Below, piece after piece: positions 42,697-54,977 of a DNA stretch of 64,000 nucleotides. How positions within the stretch are numbered: the first letter of the stretch is position 1; the number at the start of each line of letters is the position of its first letter. The notes below the pieces were generated by a model, which saw nothing but the letters and a program-made list of their open reading frames with translations, searched no databases and was not told the origin of the DNA. This DNA comes from Ficedula albicollis. Its lineage: Eukaryota > Chordata > Aves > Passeriformes > Muscicapidae. The stretch is taken from assembly GCF_000247815.1 (NCBI RefSeq), contig NC_021677.1, forward strand, positions 13,491,161 through 13,555,160, read 5' to 3'. The translations under genes and the position numbers were made by a program.

Positions 42697-43338
42697 TTCT
42701 GTAGGATCTCGTTTTGACACATACTTGCCATGTCATTTTTAGATAGCAAGCTCTCCATCACATGGAAACAGATCATTGACAGCCACTCAGTAAAGTGGCA
42801 GTTTGAAAATCAGAGTCCAGGCTTCCAAGTTGGGAGATATCAGGCACATGCTTTAAAAAAATTTAGTATTGGCTTTTATTGATAGAAAAATATTTTTAAT
42901 ACATTTCAGTGAAAATCAGTAATCTGATCAAGACTGAAAGCAGATATAATTTGTAATATTGGGACAGATTTTTCATTAACAAGCTACGCAGAAATTAAGG
43001 TAAATTATGTCCACACTAATCCATACCGACTTCCCAACAAAAAAAGTTTTATCTTTTCTTTTTTTGAGGAGAAATTGGCAGTCATTGGAGCTCTGGTCTC
43101 TGACCAGGAAGGTCTAGGTGCAGTGAATCTACTGAGCACAGTCCTTATTGTTTCATATAACTGGGATTTGGGCATCTGCAGCAGAGCAGTAGATTTGTGC
43201 TTCTCCAAAAGCACAGAGCTGGGCAGACTGGGTTATGGGTTTAAAAATGAATCTGGGTGCTAATGAGCCTCATCCAGCATTCAATATCCACAGAGAACTC
43301 CCAGTCTGTGGCTCCACAGAGCTTGGACTAGGTTCTGA

Positions 43339-43670
43339 AAATCACAGAATGACCTGGGTTGGAAGGGACCTTACAGATTAGCCAGTTCCAACCCCCCTGC
43401 CATGGGCAGGGACACTTTCCACTATCCCAGGCTGATCAGAGCTCCATCCAACCAACAGGGATGGGGCATCCACCACCTACCCTGGACAAACTGTGCCAGA
43501 GCCTCACCACTCTCACAGTAAGGAATTCTTTCCAAACATTTAATTCAAACCACTCTTTCAGTTTGGAGCCATCCCCCACTATCAAGTCACTACGTGCCCT
43601 TGTAAATAGTCCCCCTCCATATTTCCTGTAGGCTCCCTTCAGGTACTGGAAGGTCACAAAAGGCCACCCT
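43339..43670 (-). mobile_element. CR1 LINE 3'-end fragment, antisense to the window
   Basis: The plus strand reads the antisense avian CR1 3' end in order: atcacagaatgacctgggtt, ggaagggaccttacagatta, ccccctgccatgggcaggga, gatggggcatccaccacc, cctcaccactctcacagtaa, cagtttggagccatccccca and cttcaggtactggaaggtca. The element is therefore on the minus strand, 5'-truncated, with no intact ORF. Confidence 0.95.
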
Positions 43671-43899
43671 ACCCAAATATACACACATGACCAGATTACA
43701 CTCCAAGAGAAACCAACTAAACAGCACTGCTTTCAATGGAGTCACACTGGAGGAAAAAAAAGGAAAAAACATATTTAGATTATCAGCAGTATGATGAAAT
43801 TTTCAACTCCTTGAAATTTTCCAAAGAATCCACAGTCCTATCAATGATGCCTTTAAGAAACTCAAATCTCAATACCAGAAATTAGGCCCCATTCATTAT

Positions 43900-44130
43900 T
43901 TTTATCCCTTAATCCTGCTGAGCTCCCAGCAGGTTTGCTGTACGGCATCTGAATTCGCCTTGCAGCCCTGGAGGGTGCGTTTCGCGGGAAGGATTCCACG
44001 GCCCGAGCCGGCTGTCCCAGCCGGTTGCACCAACACTGCTCTCTTGCGGCAGAACCCACACCGCCCAGCCAGCGCAGCCCGGTGGGCTGGGGGCATCCAC
44101 ACAGCCCCCGCCAGCACAAACGGAGAGATG
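43900..44130. promoter_or_regulatory. Small CpG-enriched patch
   Basis: About 200 bases are GC- and CpG-richer than the flanks (for example gcgtttcgcgggaagg, ccgagccggctgtcccagcc and cgcccagccagcgcagcc). Three minus-strand frames stay open but none gives a recognisable protein. It could be a distal regulatory element or an alternative promoter; low confidence. Confidence 0.25.
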
Positions 44131-45644
44131 AACGAACGGATAAAGCACACAAAATGCAACGGCAGGCCATTCAGTCTTTCTTATTGAATATAAAATATTC
44201 AGGTGTTCATCCTCACATCTCTGTCGTAGCCAAGACTTTGCACAGAGTGCTGCTTTTGCAATCCTCCTTTCTGATCTCTTCTACTGACATACGTTTATCA
44301 AACACAACCTAACAACCATTCTGTGCATTTTTAAATGTCTTTCAGAAATCCAAATACACTCCTCAAAATGAAACACCATTGTTTCTCTCTATGAACTCTC
44401 ACCTGATGATTTGAGATCACCATTTATATAAAAATTACTGTTTCCCAGGCAGGATTCATATCAGCAGTCTATGGAAGACAATAAGCTGCTAATTCATTTT
44501 CTTGATTTGAAGAGTGCAATGAAGACACAAATTCAATGAGAAGGAGGCCAAGTGACTACAAAGTTGCCTAGAAATGGGAAAGGGAAACCAAAACTGCAGT
44601 TCAACTAGATAACTAAAGTGCCTGAATCATCCGGAGTTTTAATGGATTTTTTTTTTATCTTCATGGATCTGAAAACATCACTGGTGCTCTACTGGAACAA
44701 TTCTCCCCTGTATAAGCATCAACCATCAGATTTGCTACTTTTTTATTATTTGCAGATTAAAATTTTTTTTTTAAATGTTGGTCTTCTTCATTGTGGTAGG
44801 AAAGACTTATTTGTGTGTAGCATGGACACCAACCACCAAAAAAGGCAAATACTCCCCTGGACAGGGATGCAACAGCACACCCAAGTCTGACACCCACAGT
44901 GATAAAGGTGCTACCACGAGAAACTGATTTAAAGCAGACACACGGTGTTAGTGACACTTTGCCACAACAGGCTCGTGGCATTAAAATGAATCCCTAATGA
45001 AGGGTCACTCTGACATCAGCAGAATTAAGACAAGCGACAACATGGGAAAAAACCCCAGCTACCTGTATGTCCCCCAGTGTGATAACTGATTGGTTTGTTT
45101 TTACTGCAATCCAACACATTCAGGTGCTGACCAGAGCTGAGTAGGTGGGATCACTGATGGAAGCAGGTGGTGGATTTTTACCAAGTAACAGCTTGCTCTT
45201 CTTCTCCCCTGCCTTTTCCTTCCTTGGTGCACCATTTGACTTGCAGAGCTCCAGCTGGTTTATATTTGCCAACAGGAACCAGAAGCTTCTACATGCAAAT
45301 CTCTCACTCTGGCCAACAGGACAGTGCAGCCTCACCCCCAGGGGCTGCTCTTGCAGCTCCCATGCCCTCTGCCACTGGATCATGCCCTATCCATGGGAAG
45401 GACTTGGATATGCTGCACCTTTTGCAAGCAAGTTAATTGAGCAGCTTCCCCAGGCAGTCCATAGGAATCAAAGCTTTCTGTCTACTCAGCTTTTCCAGAA
45501 AGGTCATGACAGTGATGCCAACACTTGTTTATCCCTCCCATTGCTTCTGCTCTCTGTATAAACCATGGACAAACAGCCCTGCCAGGGCAAAGAACTGCAA
45601 CTGGGGGACCCAGCCCTCCTGGCTCCTGAGGGGGAGACCCAATA

Positions 45645-45763
45645 AAGCCACTGGCCAAGCACACCTGCAGCATCCCAAAGGAGAGGCCAGCAGCACCATC
45701 AGGGGAAGCCACTGGCCCAGCACACCTGCAACATCCCAAAGGAGAGGCCAGCAGCACCATCAG
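45645..45763. repeat. Two-copy tandem duplication, period 61
   Basis: A unit beginning aagccactggcc starts at 45645 and 45706 and contains catcccaaaggagaggcc and agcagcaccatcag. Few differences separate the copies. Confidence 0.9.
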
Positions 45764-45968
45764 TGCTCAGAAGCTCCAGGGGGATGAGCCAGAGCTGAAG
45801 GACAAGGGTTTCTGTGGTGGAAACCCTGCCCTGTTCCAGAAACCAGCTTTTTCCACAGCAGAAAGGTGCTCAGAAGCTCCAGGGGGATGAGCCAGAGCTG
45901 AAGGACAAGGGTTTCTGTGGTGGAAACCCTGCCCTGTTCCAGAAACCAGCTTTTTCCACAGCAGAAAG
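45764..45968. repeat. Two-copy tandem duplication, period 103
   Basis: A 103-base unit beginning tgctcagaagctccaggg starts at 45764 and 45867 and ends with ttttccacagcagaaag. The two copies are essentially identical. It directly abuts another tandem duplication with a different unit. Confidence 0.95.
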
Positions 45969-47651
45969 ATGCAAATCCTTAAAAAAAGGTCCCAGGCTAA
46001 GGCTGATTTTGCTTTGTCAGTGCCAACCCACGGTGTGACAGAACACAGACATCCAGTGTCCCACTCAATTGTCATGTTTTGATTGCATCTGTCACACGCT
46101 GGTAGATCTTCAGGTTGAGGGAGATGATGAGCTTTCAGTTTTCCTTTCTCACAGCTCCACACTGTATGCCTCTGCAGGAATGAACTTGTCAACCCAGATG
46201 CAAAATGAATGAATGGCTTTTAATCACTTTGATAATGTTAACGTTATTGCTTTGACAGAATAGCAGCAGATACAGTTTGCTGATTCAGCCACTTGTATAA
46301 CGATCTAATGGGCTTTTCTGGCTAATGCCATGCTCTAAAAATATACACTGGACTAATAGATGAGCCTCTGCTATACTGAAAAACAGGCTCATTAAGACAA
46401 TTCCTCTGAAAAGTGGCATTTTTATGACAAGATACTGAAGCATTTAATTACCCTCTATCCTGACAGAGCTGAAAGAAATTAATTAAAGAAAAAAAAAAAA
46501 CCCTTCGCAGCAATGTAGCAGATCTTGAGGTAGGAAAAGATGCCAAGAGTCAGCAGTGTAAAGGGAAGTCTGGGAAGTGTGAGGCTGTTTCCCCAAAGGA
46601 AACAGTCTGTTGATAGGCCACAGATTGCCCTTCATTTACACTGAGCAGAAGGCCAGGTTCTGAGAGGTGGGGGGTTTCATTACAGCACAATTAATTTTCC
46701 CTGCCTTAGTCTGTGCCAGGAGAATATTGGTGCTGCTGAAGGATGGGGAACCCAGAGATTTGGGAAGGCAGGAGAGACTGGGGTGATATTTGAGGTAAGG
46801 GGCTTGTTTTCACTGTAGAGTTAGCCTGGATTATCCATCCTTAAGCTCATTCCCTGCTCTCCCAGAGTAGGTAAGGAGAGGCAGAAGCTGTGTTCAGACT
46901 GCAGCTGAACTTCCAGCAGCACTGGCACAGGGCACTGCTGTGCTGGGAGCAGCACTGGGTGAACTGCCTGCACCAGCTGCCTTGGCACAGCCCTGGGGAC
47001 AGCCCTGGAGCAGATGGCACGAGCTCAGCGTGGGTGCTGGCCCTGCCACCAGACTCAAAAACAAACCTTATGCAACCCCTGTCACTTTTGAGGCAGAGCT
47101 GCTCCTGCCTTTGCTCCGCTTCCTGACGGAGCTGTTTGTGCAGCAACGTGGGAAAACACATCAAAGAGAAGACTTTGAGTTTCTTTTTAAGAAATCAACC
47201 AAAAGCTTCCTACTTGCTTTATGAATTGTTCTTTTCCCTTCTCAAGCTCTATTGTCTGTGTCTTGCTGACACCCAGAGAAGGGCAGAGGGGTAGGAAGAG
47301 GGGCTTGAGGAGGAGACTGCTAAATCCTGCTTAAGCAGGGCTGGTATCACATGAGAAATCCACAGCCTGGGTTATCCCCACTGCAGCCTCAAGGCACATT
47401 TCCTTACAAAGAGTTAACACTTAATCAGGCTAAAGACTTTTGCATGTGAGGGCAGGCTAAGTCAGCAGCCTGGCTGGGCTTCCAGTGCTGCAGGGGTGAA
47501 GACAGGCCAGCAGTGACCATGAGAAGAGCAGGTGGAATTCTCCCTCCTGCAAACAACAGCTTTCTACTGAGAAAAATCCTTTCGATTTTTTTTTTTTTTA
47601 GCATCCTTTAGATCTTGCCTTTACAGCAACTTCCAGACTTAGCAGAACCAT

Positions 47652-47773
47652 GGGCTATGGCCTGTGTCCCACACAGAGGGGTCTCCAGCCCCCAGTCCTT
47701 TCTAGCAGCCCTCATTCCATTTCTGTCACAGGCACATGTGGGTGACACAGCAGGGAGAAGAGTCTCACAGAAT
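47652..47773 (+). repeat. Diverged first copy of a ~130-base sequence also at 50437-50572
   Basis: See the partner at 50437-50572 for the shared blocks. The intervening part differs (this copy has ctttctagcagccctcattc where the partner has another GC-rich stretch), so the similarity is patchy and old. Confidence 0.45.
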
Positions 47774-50436
47774 AGGGGGAGCTTCAGCTGCTCAGCCTGT
47801 GCCAGTTTGTCCAACAATGGAATGAGGTTGATTATTTTAACCCTTTTCCTTTGGCTATTTCACTGTTGGATCACTGTCCCAAGTCAGCAATCTGTGTCTG
47901 GTTTTCAGCCCCAGTGACAAAGTCACTGACATGACCAGGAGAGCTCACATCCTCCAGGGTCAGAGGTTCACTCCAGCAATGCAGTGAAGCATGTGTTACC
48001 TTTGCATTTAATTCACACGTGTGTCTGCAAAAACTGGAGTTTTTCCATTGTTGGCACAAAAGCAGAGCCACAGACACATGTGCGTTCCAATTCCTTAGAG
48101 AATTTTCACTGTTTGAAATCCTGGCAAACAAACATATACCCAAGTACCCCTCTAGGAGCCTGATCAAAGGCTGGATTTGAGTCACAGCATTAGAGGGAAG
48201 GTGCAGGTATTGGTATCAGCAGAAGATGCAGGGGGTGACAGGACATGGCCAATACTCCAGCCAAGGGCACACCTACAGCCCCTGCCATCCCACACACCCC
48301 AAGGACACACCGACAGCCCCTGCCATCCCACAGCCCCGCATCCCTGCTCCAGAGGCACATCCCACCAGCTACAGGCAGCCAGTGAGGCGTGGGACAGGCG
48401 TCTGTGGCTGGCGCTCTGCCCTGGGGGTGTCCCCATGGAAGAGCGGGTCATTGGCTGCATGGCTGGGTGTGCAGCTGGAAACTCGGGAAGCAATGAGCTG
48501 ATGGTGCCCCTAGTCCTTCCTCACCTTTGGCTGGCACTGGCAGGGTGGCAGAGGGGCCCCTGCTCGCTCTCACCCTGCTGCACCTTCCTGCCTGGCTGGG
48601 AAAGGTGACCCTTCCTGGCAGGAGAGAGGCTGCAGCAGCTCCCTCTCTGCCAGAGCCACTCCTCACCAGCACAGCCAACACCTCTGCCCAAGATGTGCAA
48701 GGTTTTATCGCTGCAGTTCACAAAAAGAAGCAGCTGTTCAAACAATGCGTAGTGGCAAGTGCTAATGCTTTGAGGAAACATATCCAACTGCAAAATGTTC
48801 AGAGCATCCCTTCCCTCCATCATAGGGGATAAGAGAAGGGCTGAAAACAGCTGAGTGGACACAAAGAGCTCACAAATGCCTTATTAATAACTGTGTTGGA
48901 TCTAATGATCTGTGAAACTGGAATGAGATTATTTGGATTATCTCATTAAACAAGAATAATAGCAATAGTAACTGGGTAGTAATTAAGAGTGGGCCAATCC
49001 AAGGACAAACTAAGCAATAAGGCCAAAAGACTCTTAATTAACACTCTGCTTGTTTGTGCCTGTACTTCTACACCCAGAATTTATGAAGAGATGACAAACA
49101 GTGGCTAACAAAACTGCCTGATTTTAGCAACCAGGAAAAAGCACTGGCTACCCACACCTGCATGGAGCATTCAGTCTGAAAACTAAACAATTCATAAATG
49201 ATGCTATTTGGGCAGAGCCAGCCCTGAGGACGCACAAACATGTAGCCAACATGTTAAACTATTTCCAAAGGCTCAGCAATTAGCAACCAGCTCCGGGCAA
49301 ATCTGCAGGGCAGGAACAGAACAGAAACAATGCATAATCTCAGGCTTTAAGCACCAGCCATCGCAGCCTCCCAACAAAGGCACAGCTTCTCAAAGCTCGA
49401 GAGCAATTCCTGAAGGCTTCAGTGCAGAATGTGAAGTGAAGCAGCACACGAGCTCCACCTTTAAGGCGTTGTTTATATGTAAGTATCAGGAGCTCAGGAC
49501 ATCTCTGCAGGCTCACAGGGACGCATGGGGCATGAGGGATTAAACATGACAGAATCAGCCTGAGTGGCATCAGGTCAAAAGGTCCCTGGTATTGAAGCCT
49601 GAAGTAATTACTGTTGTGCAAAACCACTGCTCCCCTTGCCTTCCCTAAGCACTCCTTACTTAACAGGAAAAGCAGGGACCATAAAACACAGTGCAGTACT
49701 AAAAGGCTTTCCCAGGGGATGGGATAAACGATTCTAAAAGGTGAAGACAAAGCGCTCCGAGGACTTGACTCACAGTACTGTCCTCTCGCGGCTTTCCCAA
49801 GGAGCTCGATCTGCCTTAATGCTCCAGGGCTACCGAGCCCAAACACACTCCGGGGACTGCATTATCAAAGGAACTTCAATTCAAAATGTCGGGACACAAA
49901 GCATTTATCTCCCTTTAAGAGTTTGCTTCCACATGCTGAATTATTAACATTAGCCAAGAAAGAAAAAGAAAAGAGTAATTGAAGGAAGGTACCCTGAAGA
50001 AAGGTGTCTTTGTTACTGGAGTTATTACATCAAGAACAGGAGCTGCACCCCTACATAACACACTCATCATTCTCCACAGAGAATGGTGCAATTTGAATCT
50101 TGCTTTTGTAGCAAATTTGAACTGTAAAAGAACTATAGGGGGGGTTTAATTAATTTAAAAAATGACAATGGCTTATAGACATTTGAAAGATAAAGAGAAA
50201 AAAAAAGCAAACCCAGTGACTGCTCAATTACCCTCAAGGGTAAAGAGGCAGATTAACCTAGGAAAAGCACTCAGAGTAATTCAAGATTGAGGGAAGAAAC
50301 ATTTGAACAATAATTAAAAAGGAAAAAACTACTCTACTAAGAGGTTTGGGGTCCCTCTGAGAGGAACTACAACATTGCCACATGTAAAACTAATTATCCT
50401 AATTTTCTGTTTGACTTGCCCCTCCCTGGGCTGCTT

Positions 50437-50572
50437 GGGCTGTGGCCTGTATGCACGCTGGGCAATGTCTCTGTGCCAAAGCTGCTTTCTCTTGGCTGTC
50501 CCCCTTCTTATCCAGACCTATGTGGGTCACATAGCAGGGAGGGGAAGAGAGTCTCCCAGAAAAGGCACTGGT
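50437..50572 (+). repeat. Diverged second copy of a ~130-base sequence also at 47652-47773
   Basis: Shares with 47652-47773 the ordered blocks gggct(a/g)tggcctgt, then atgtgggt(g/c)aca(c/t)agcaggga, then gaagagtctc(a/c)cagaa, with unrelated or indel-rich spacers. Both are in the same orientation about 2.8 kb apart. This may be an old local duplication or two copies of an unnamed interspersed repeat. Confidence 0.45.
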
Positions 50573-50788
50573 GGCAGCAGCCTCCTGCTACCAGGACCAC
50601 ACAGGCTCATCCCACACACAGTTTCCCAGATTTGCTGGGCTGGTGGCAGCAGCCAGGCAGGGAGGGAAAGCTGCTCAAGTGCCAAACCTGCTCCAGCACG
50701 GTGTGACCCACACACCCCCTCCCTGGTGTGCTGCCCTGAGCCAGCTGCCAGGCAGAGCTGAACCTGCACTCAGCACGGCAGCAAAGGG

Positions 50789-50846
50789 CATTTAACAGAC
50801 CCACTGACAGGGATTTAACATTTAACAGACCCACCTGCTGACAGGG
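50789..50846. repeat. Short two-copy tandem duplication, period 30
   Basis: catttaacagacccac starts at 50789 and again at 50819, each followed by a ctgacaggga motif. The second copy has a few extra bases. Confidence 0.75.
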
Positions 50847-53270
50847 ATCCTCTGCTGCCTCCCCTCCGTCCTTGGGTCAGATCTGCTGTCTGCATTCCCA
50901 GCTGCAGCTCCAGACTGCAATCCCAGCAGCACCAGGCTGCCACACCAGCCTTGCTCAAAGGGCAAACTGCACCCTGCATTGCCACTGAGAGAACTGCTGG
51001 TCACCTTCACTGGTTGGTGGCAAACAGTGATGCCAAAAGTGCCAGTGGCAGCAGAGGGAAAGAGGATCAGCTAACAGGAATCAGCAGCACACCTGATGAC
51101 CAGAGAATATATCCAAAGTGCACAGAGTCATTGCTCTTCGTGAGATCTTGAAGCCTAAATGAACATAAATGAGGCTTGGCACTTTTTCCAGCCGTGGAAG
51201 TGGGGAATCTTTAGCAGATCACCAGATACACCATCCTGGAGGAGAAGGGATGGAAGAGACAGCACTCAGACTACCCCAGCTACATCTAACTGGCACAGAT
51301 CAAAGAAAAGGTACAAATAACACACATCAGGACTCCAGGCATTTGAACACACTCCCTGATGAGTTTTAGTGCTTTGATAAGTGCAGGACTACACAGGGAC
51401 TAGGGAGCAGAGAAGAACTCCACTGCTTGAAATACCCAGCACAATCTAATCCATGGTCTACTGCTGGTTTTGTGGCCGTAAAAACAAAGTGTTGCCACTG
51501 CTGCAGACCTCCAGGACAGCTACACCTTCTTCACAGCCCCTGAAACATACAGAGCAAGAAGCAATTTCCTACTATCTCTCAGCTCACAGGAAAGGAAATA
51601 TTAAGACTAAAAATACACTCATGGCCAACTCTTTTACTCACATCATGGGATTTTACCTACTCTATAGTCTGATGCTGTACAGCTTTCTTTCACTTTCATT
51701 TTCTAACACAATTGTTTAAGGATTTAAAATCAGGATGCTTAGAGGAAGGCTTATTAATTAGGGCATTGTGCCTAATAAAAGTTCTGCTGTTTAACATTGG
51801 CTGACACACATTCTACATGTTCTAAGGGTGTTTTTAAGCAAAAGTTCTCACAAATTTGAATGAGTCTGGAAGATAGAGATTTATGCAATCCACAAAGTGT
51901 CCCTTGTGGAAGTTCCCATGCAGGCTGCTGAACCAAATCCAGTAATGTGTCTGTGGAAACACCCCTCTAAATCAGCACTTCAGCACATCTGCTTTACTGT
52001 TGGTGCTGACTCCTGCATGACCCACCTCTGCAGCTTTCCAAAACTTCTCAGCTCCTTGGGCTTCCAGAGTGAGCCATGGCAAAGACATCAGGGTGGAGTC
52101 CAATGCATGTGCTGTTATATCCAGCACTGCTGGGTAAACCTCAGGCTCACCATCCCAAATCCCATTTCACTTGACCTTCACTACACAGTAAGTGACAGGG
52201 CAGAACCCTGCAGTTTAACCTGGCTGTCAGTGGCACACTGGAGCTCGTACAGGACAGAGGAAGGAATAATCCCAGCCTAAACTGCAAGCTACATAAACAG
52301 TCCTAAACTGCTGCATGCCGTGGGATTATCCATCAATGTGAGGAGCAGCAGCCAAAGCCTGTGTTTTGTTAGACCCTATCTGTCACTGGTATCTGCAGTG
52401 TGACATTTCCGATTACAGCTGCTTTCAGAGGAGCTTTGCAATTCTGTTGGGCAGACAAATCTAATTGCTGTTTAATACCAAACAACACTGCAGCAGGACA
52501 TGATTGCTTTGCTTAAATAACATTGTTCCATTAAACTGCTCAGATTTAACCCTATTAGTTGGTTCTCTGAATCAGAAGCGAGGCTGACAGGAATCATTCC
52601 ATGAAACAGAATTTTTTACTTGGCTGATTTGCAGCTCTCAGGGTTTTATTAAACAGCTGCAGAAGAGACTGATTTTTGTTAAGAAGAGGAGACAATTTTC
52701 AGAGATCACTGAAACATAGAACTTACCCATACTTTAAGGGAAACCCTGTGTGTTTGGCAGCCTAGTTGAGGCGATTATTATGCAGGAATTTACCACAGAA
52801 CTTGTAAACTAAGAAGTTTCAAATCTGAGAAGTGACATTTTCTCAACTGTACAACAGGGCCAAGCTCCTTAATTTTCATACTTTTTATGTCCTCCTTTCC
52901 TACATCCAAATTTGCCATACACAGAAAGACAAGCTAACAGCAAGAGACCAGATCACGCTCTGCTTCGAGCTGGCAGAAGAATTAAGTGCCCAAGAGCACG
53001 ATCAGGTAGACAAATCTCAGAGACAAAGGTGGCTCCATTTCCCTGGTGCTCCTTTAAGGAAGGAAGGTCCAGCCCACTCCCCACTCTGGGCGGGAAGAGG
53101 CTGGGGAATGGTTCCCTCCACTCCAAGCCTTGTACATACATCAGTGCAAAGAGGGATTGATGTCACTGCCCACTGTTGTCCGGCAAGAGCCACACCCCAG
53201 GACCCTGTGCCAGGAGTCAGTGCCATAGTCTGTGTCCCCAAAAGCCTCTGTGAGCTGCCTCCATGCTCTG

Positions 53271-53345
53271 CACCACTCCCCACACAGGCTATTTACATAT
53301 AATATTCTTCACCACTCCCCACACAGGCTATTTACATATAAATAC
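53271..53345. repeat. Two-copy tandem duplication, period 39
   Basis: A unit beginning caccactccccacacagg and running through ctatttacatataa starts at 53271 and 53310, essentially identical. Confidence 0.9.
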
Positions 53346-54861
53346 CCAGCTCTGCCTAAAGTGCAACTTCACAAGCTCACAGGCAGGACAGCAGACTGGG
53401 ATCCAGGATCTCACAGCTGGTGCCAAGCTCTCCTGCTGCCCCAAGCAAACCCTTTCACTGCTTTGTGCCTCTGTCACCTGCAAAGCTGCGGGGTATCTAC
53501 TCTATTTTCACACAAACCACTGAATTTATGGGTCAAAATTACTACGTAAGAGCTGGACATCAGTGAAATGGTGTTTCTGCAGCATCACATTTGCAACACT
53601 CACATTTGGTGAATTCCAGAAAACCGAACACTCTCCAGAAAGTGACTGTTCCCAGGTCATTACCCAACACTCACAAAGAATTTGGGACCACTGAAATTGC
53701 CACCTCCTTGCACATTATAGGAATGTTATTTGTTAGTAAGGGCTTTATTTATTAATCATCTATGGTTTTGAGATCCTAGCTTGATTGAGGCTACCTAAAT
53801 ACCATTTAAAAATATTATTCTTGCATTGCTTGTCAGACAGAGCACTGAAAATAACAGAATACTAAACCATAAAAGAATCCAGACCTGAATCTACTGCTGA
53901 ACAAATTTAACAGGAGCAACTACCTAAGTGATGAGTAAGGAGATATCTGTAGCACGAGTTTGAGGTGAAAATGGAACACCCAATATAATAGATAGATATT
54001 GCTCCACCAGCAGTTTCTGAGAATTTATCAATTTATAGTCCTAGTTTTGCGAAGGCCAGCAGAGCTGGGCAAGATGGGAATGGACTTAAGAAAAAAAAAA
54101 CAAAAAAAGAGGCGGATGCTATGTGCTGCTTTTTTGTAACAACAAAGCAACAGGAAAAAAAATCTCATGAGGAAACCATTTCTTTTATAGCCTGTATTTC
54201 ACAACAGCTTTCACTGTGCCCCATGTCCGCTAAAATATACAGTACTGAAAGAGGTTTCCATCCCCTTTCTTGCAAATCTCAAATGCTTTCACCATCAGAA
54301 CTGGTCCCCTTAGATTAGGATCCTTCCCAAGTTCATTTAACCTGATTAATTTTTAATGGCTGTCACTGGTTTCTTCACCCAGTCAGTCGACAACTTCTAC
54401 AGTTCAAAACACCAGTCACCCTCTTCTCACTCCGGCATAACACAGGACTCGGGATCTACGGAAATTATTCATCTGCATCAGAAAGAACTTGAAGGAGCTG
54501 TAAAAGAGATTGATCCCTGACAGCTGCACTAAACTTGAAAGCCCCTTCCTGGCTCTGAAGAAGGAGAATTCTGACCTGAAAAGGGGTCTTGAGTGAGCAG
54601 CCTCAAAGGGAATAAAATATCAGCCTGTAAAACCAGCAGTCACTAGAAAACTCAGGTGATCTTTTAATGTAGGTACACCTCTAGCCTCAGGCACAGCCGA
54701 CATAATTACCTGCCACCCATATTTCAGCTCAGGGCTTGAGGTAAGGGGCTGTGCTTCCCTGCCTTTGCCCTGAGCACGCCTCCAGAAAGGGGCTGCCAGT
54801 CCTGCTGTGGTCACCAGGCCCGGTAGCACGATGAGCAATGTGCAGTTTAGCCTCACATCCA

Positions 54862-54977
54862 GTACACACAGCCGTGCCATTAACATTATCCTCTCTCATC
54901 GATTCAGCTCCAGTTGCGGGTACACACAGCCGTGCCATTAACATCATCCTCTCTCATCGATTCAGCTCCAGTTGCGG
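54862..54977. repeat. Two-copy tandem duplication, period 58
   Basis: A 58-base unit beginning gtacacacagccgtgcc starts at 54862 and 54920. One substitution is visible (acattatcc versus acatcatcc). Confidence 0.95.

Larger units (their letters stand above)
45969..53270. other. Gene-free stretch with GC-richer patches
   Basis: Apart from the separately listed repeats, no gene was recognised. GC-richer, non-CpG patches at 46880-47120, 48190-48680 and 50420-50780 give several medium open frames on both strands, but none has domains or splice context I can support. 46200-46480, 48880-49060 and 52330-52620 are low-repeat AT-rich blocks with homeodomain-like ATTA cores, possible conserved non-coding elements. 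Confidence 0.5.

Noticed and set aside
48177..48608. 143-codon frame in a GC-richer patch
   Set aside because: Overlapping open frames on both strands and short internal repeats (acagcccctgccatcccaca twice) explain the lack of stops.
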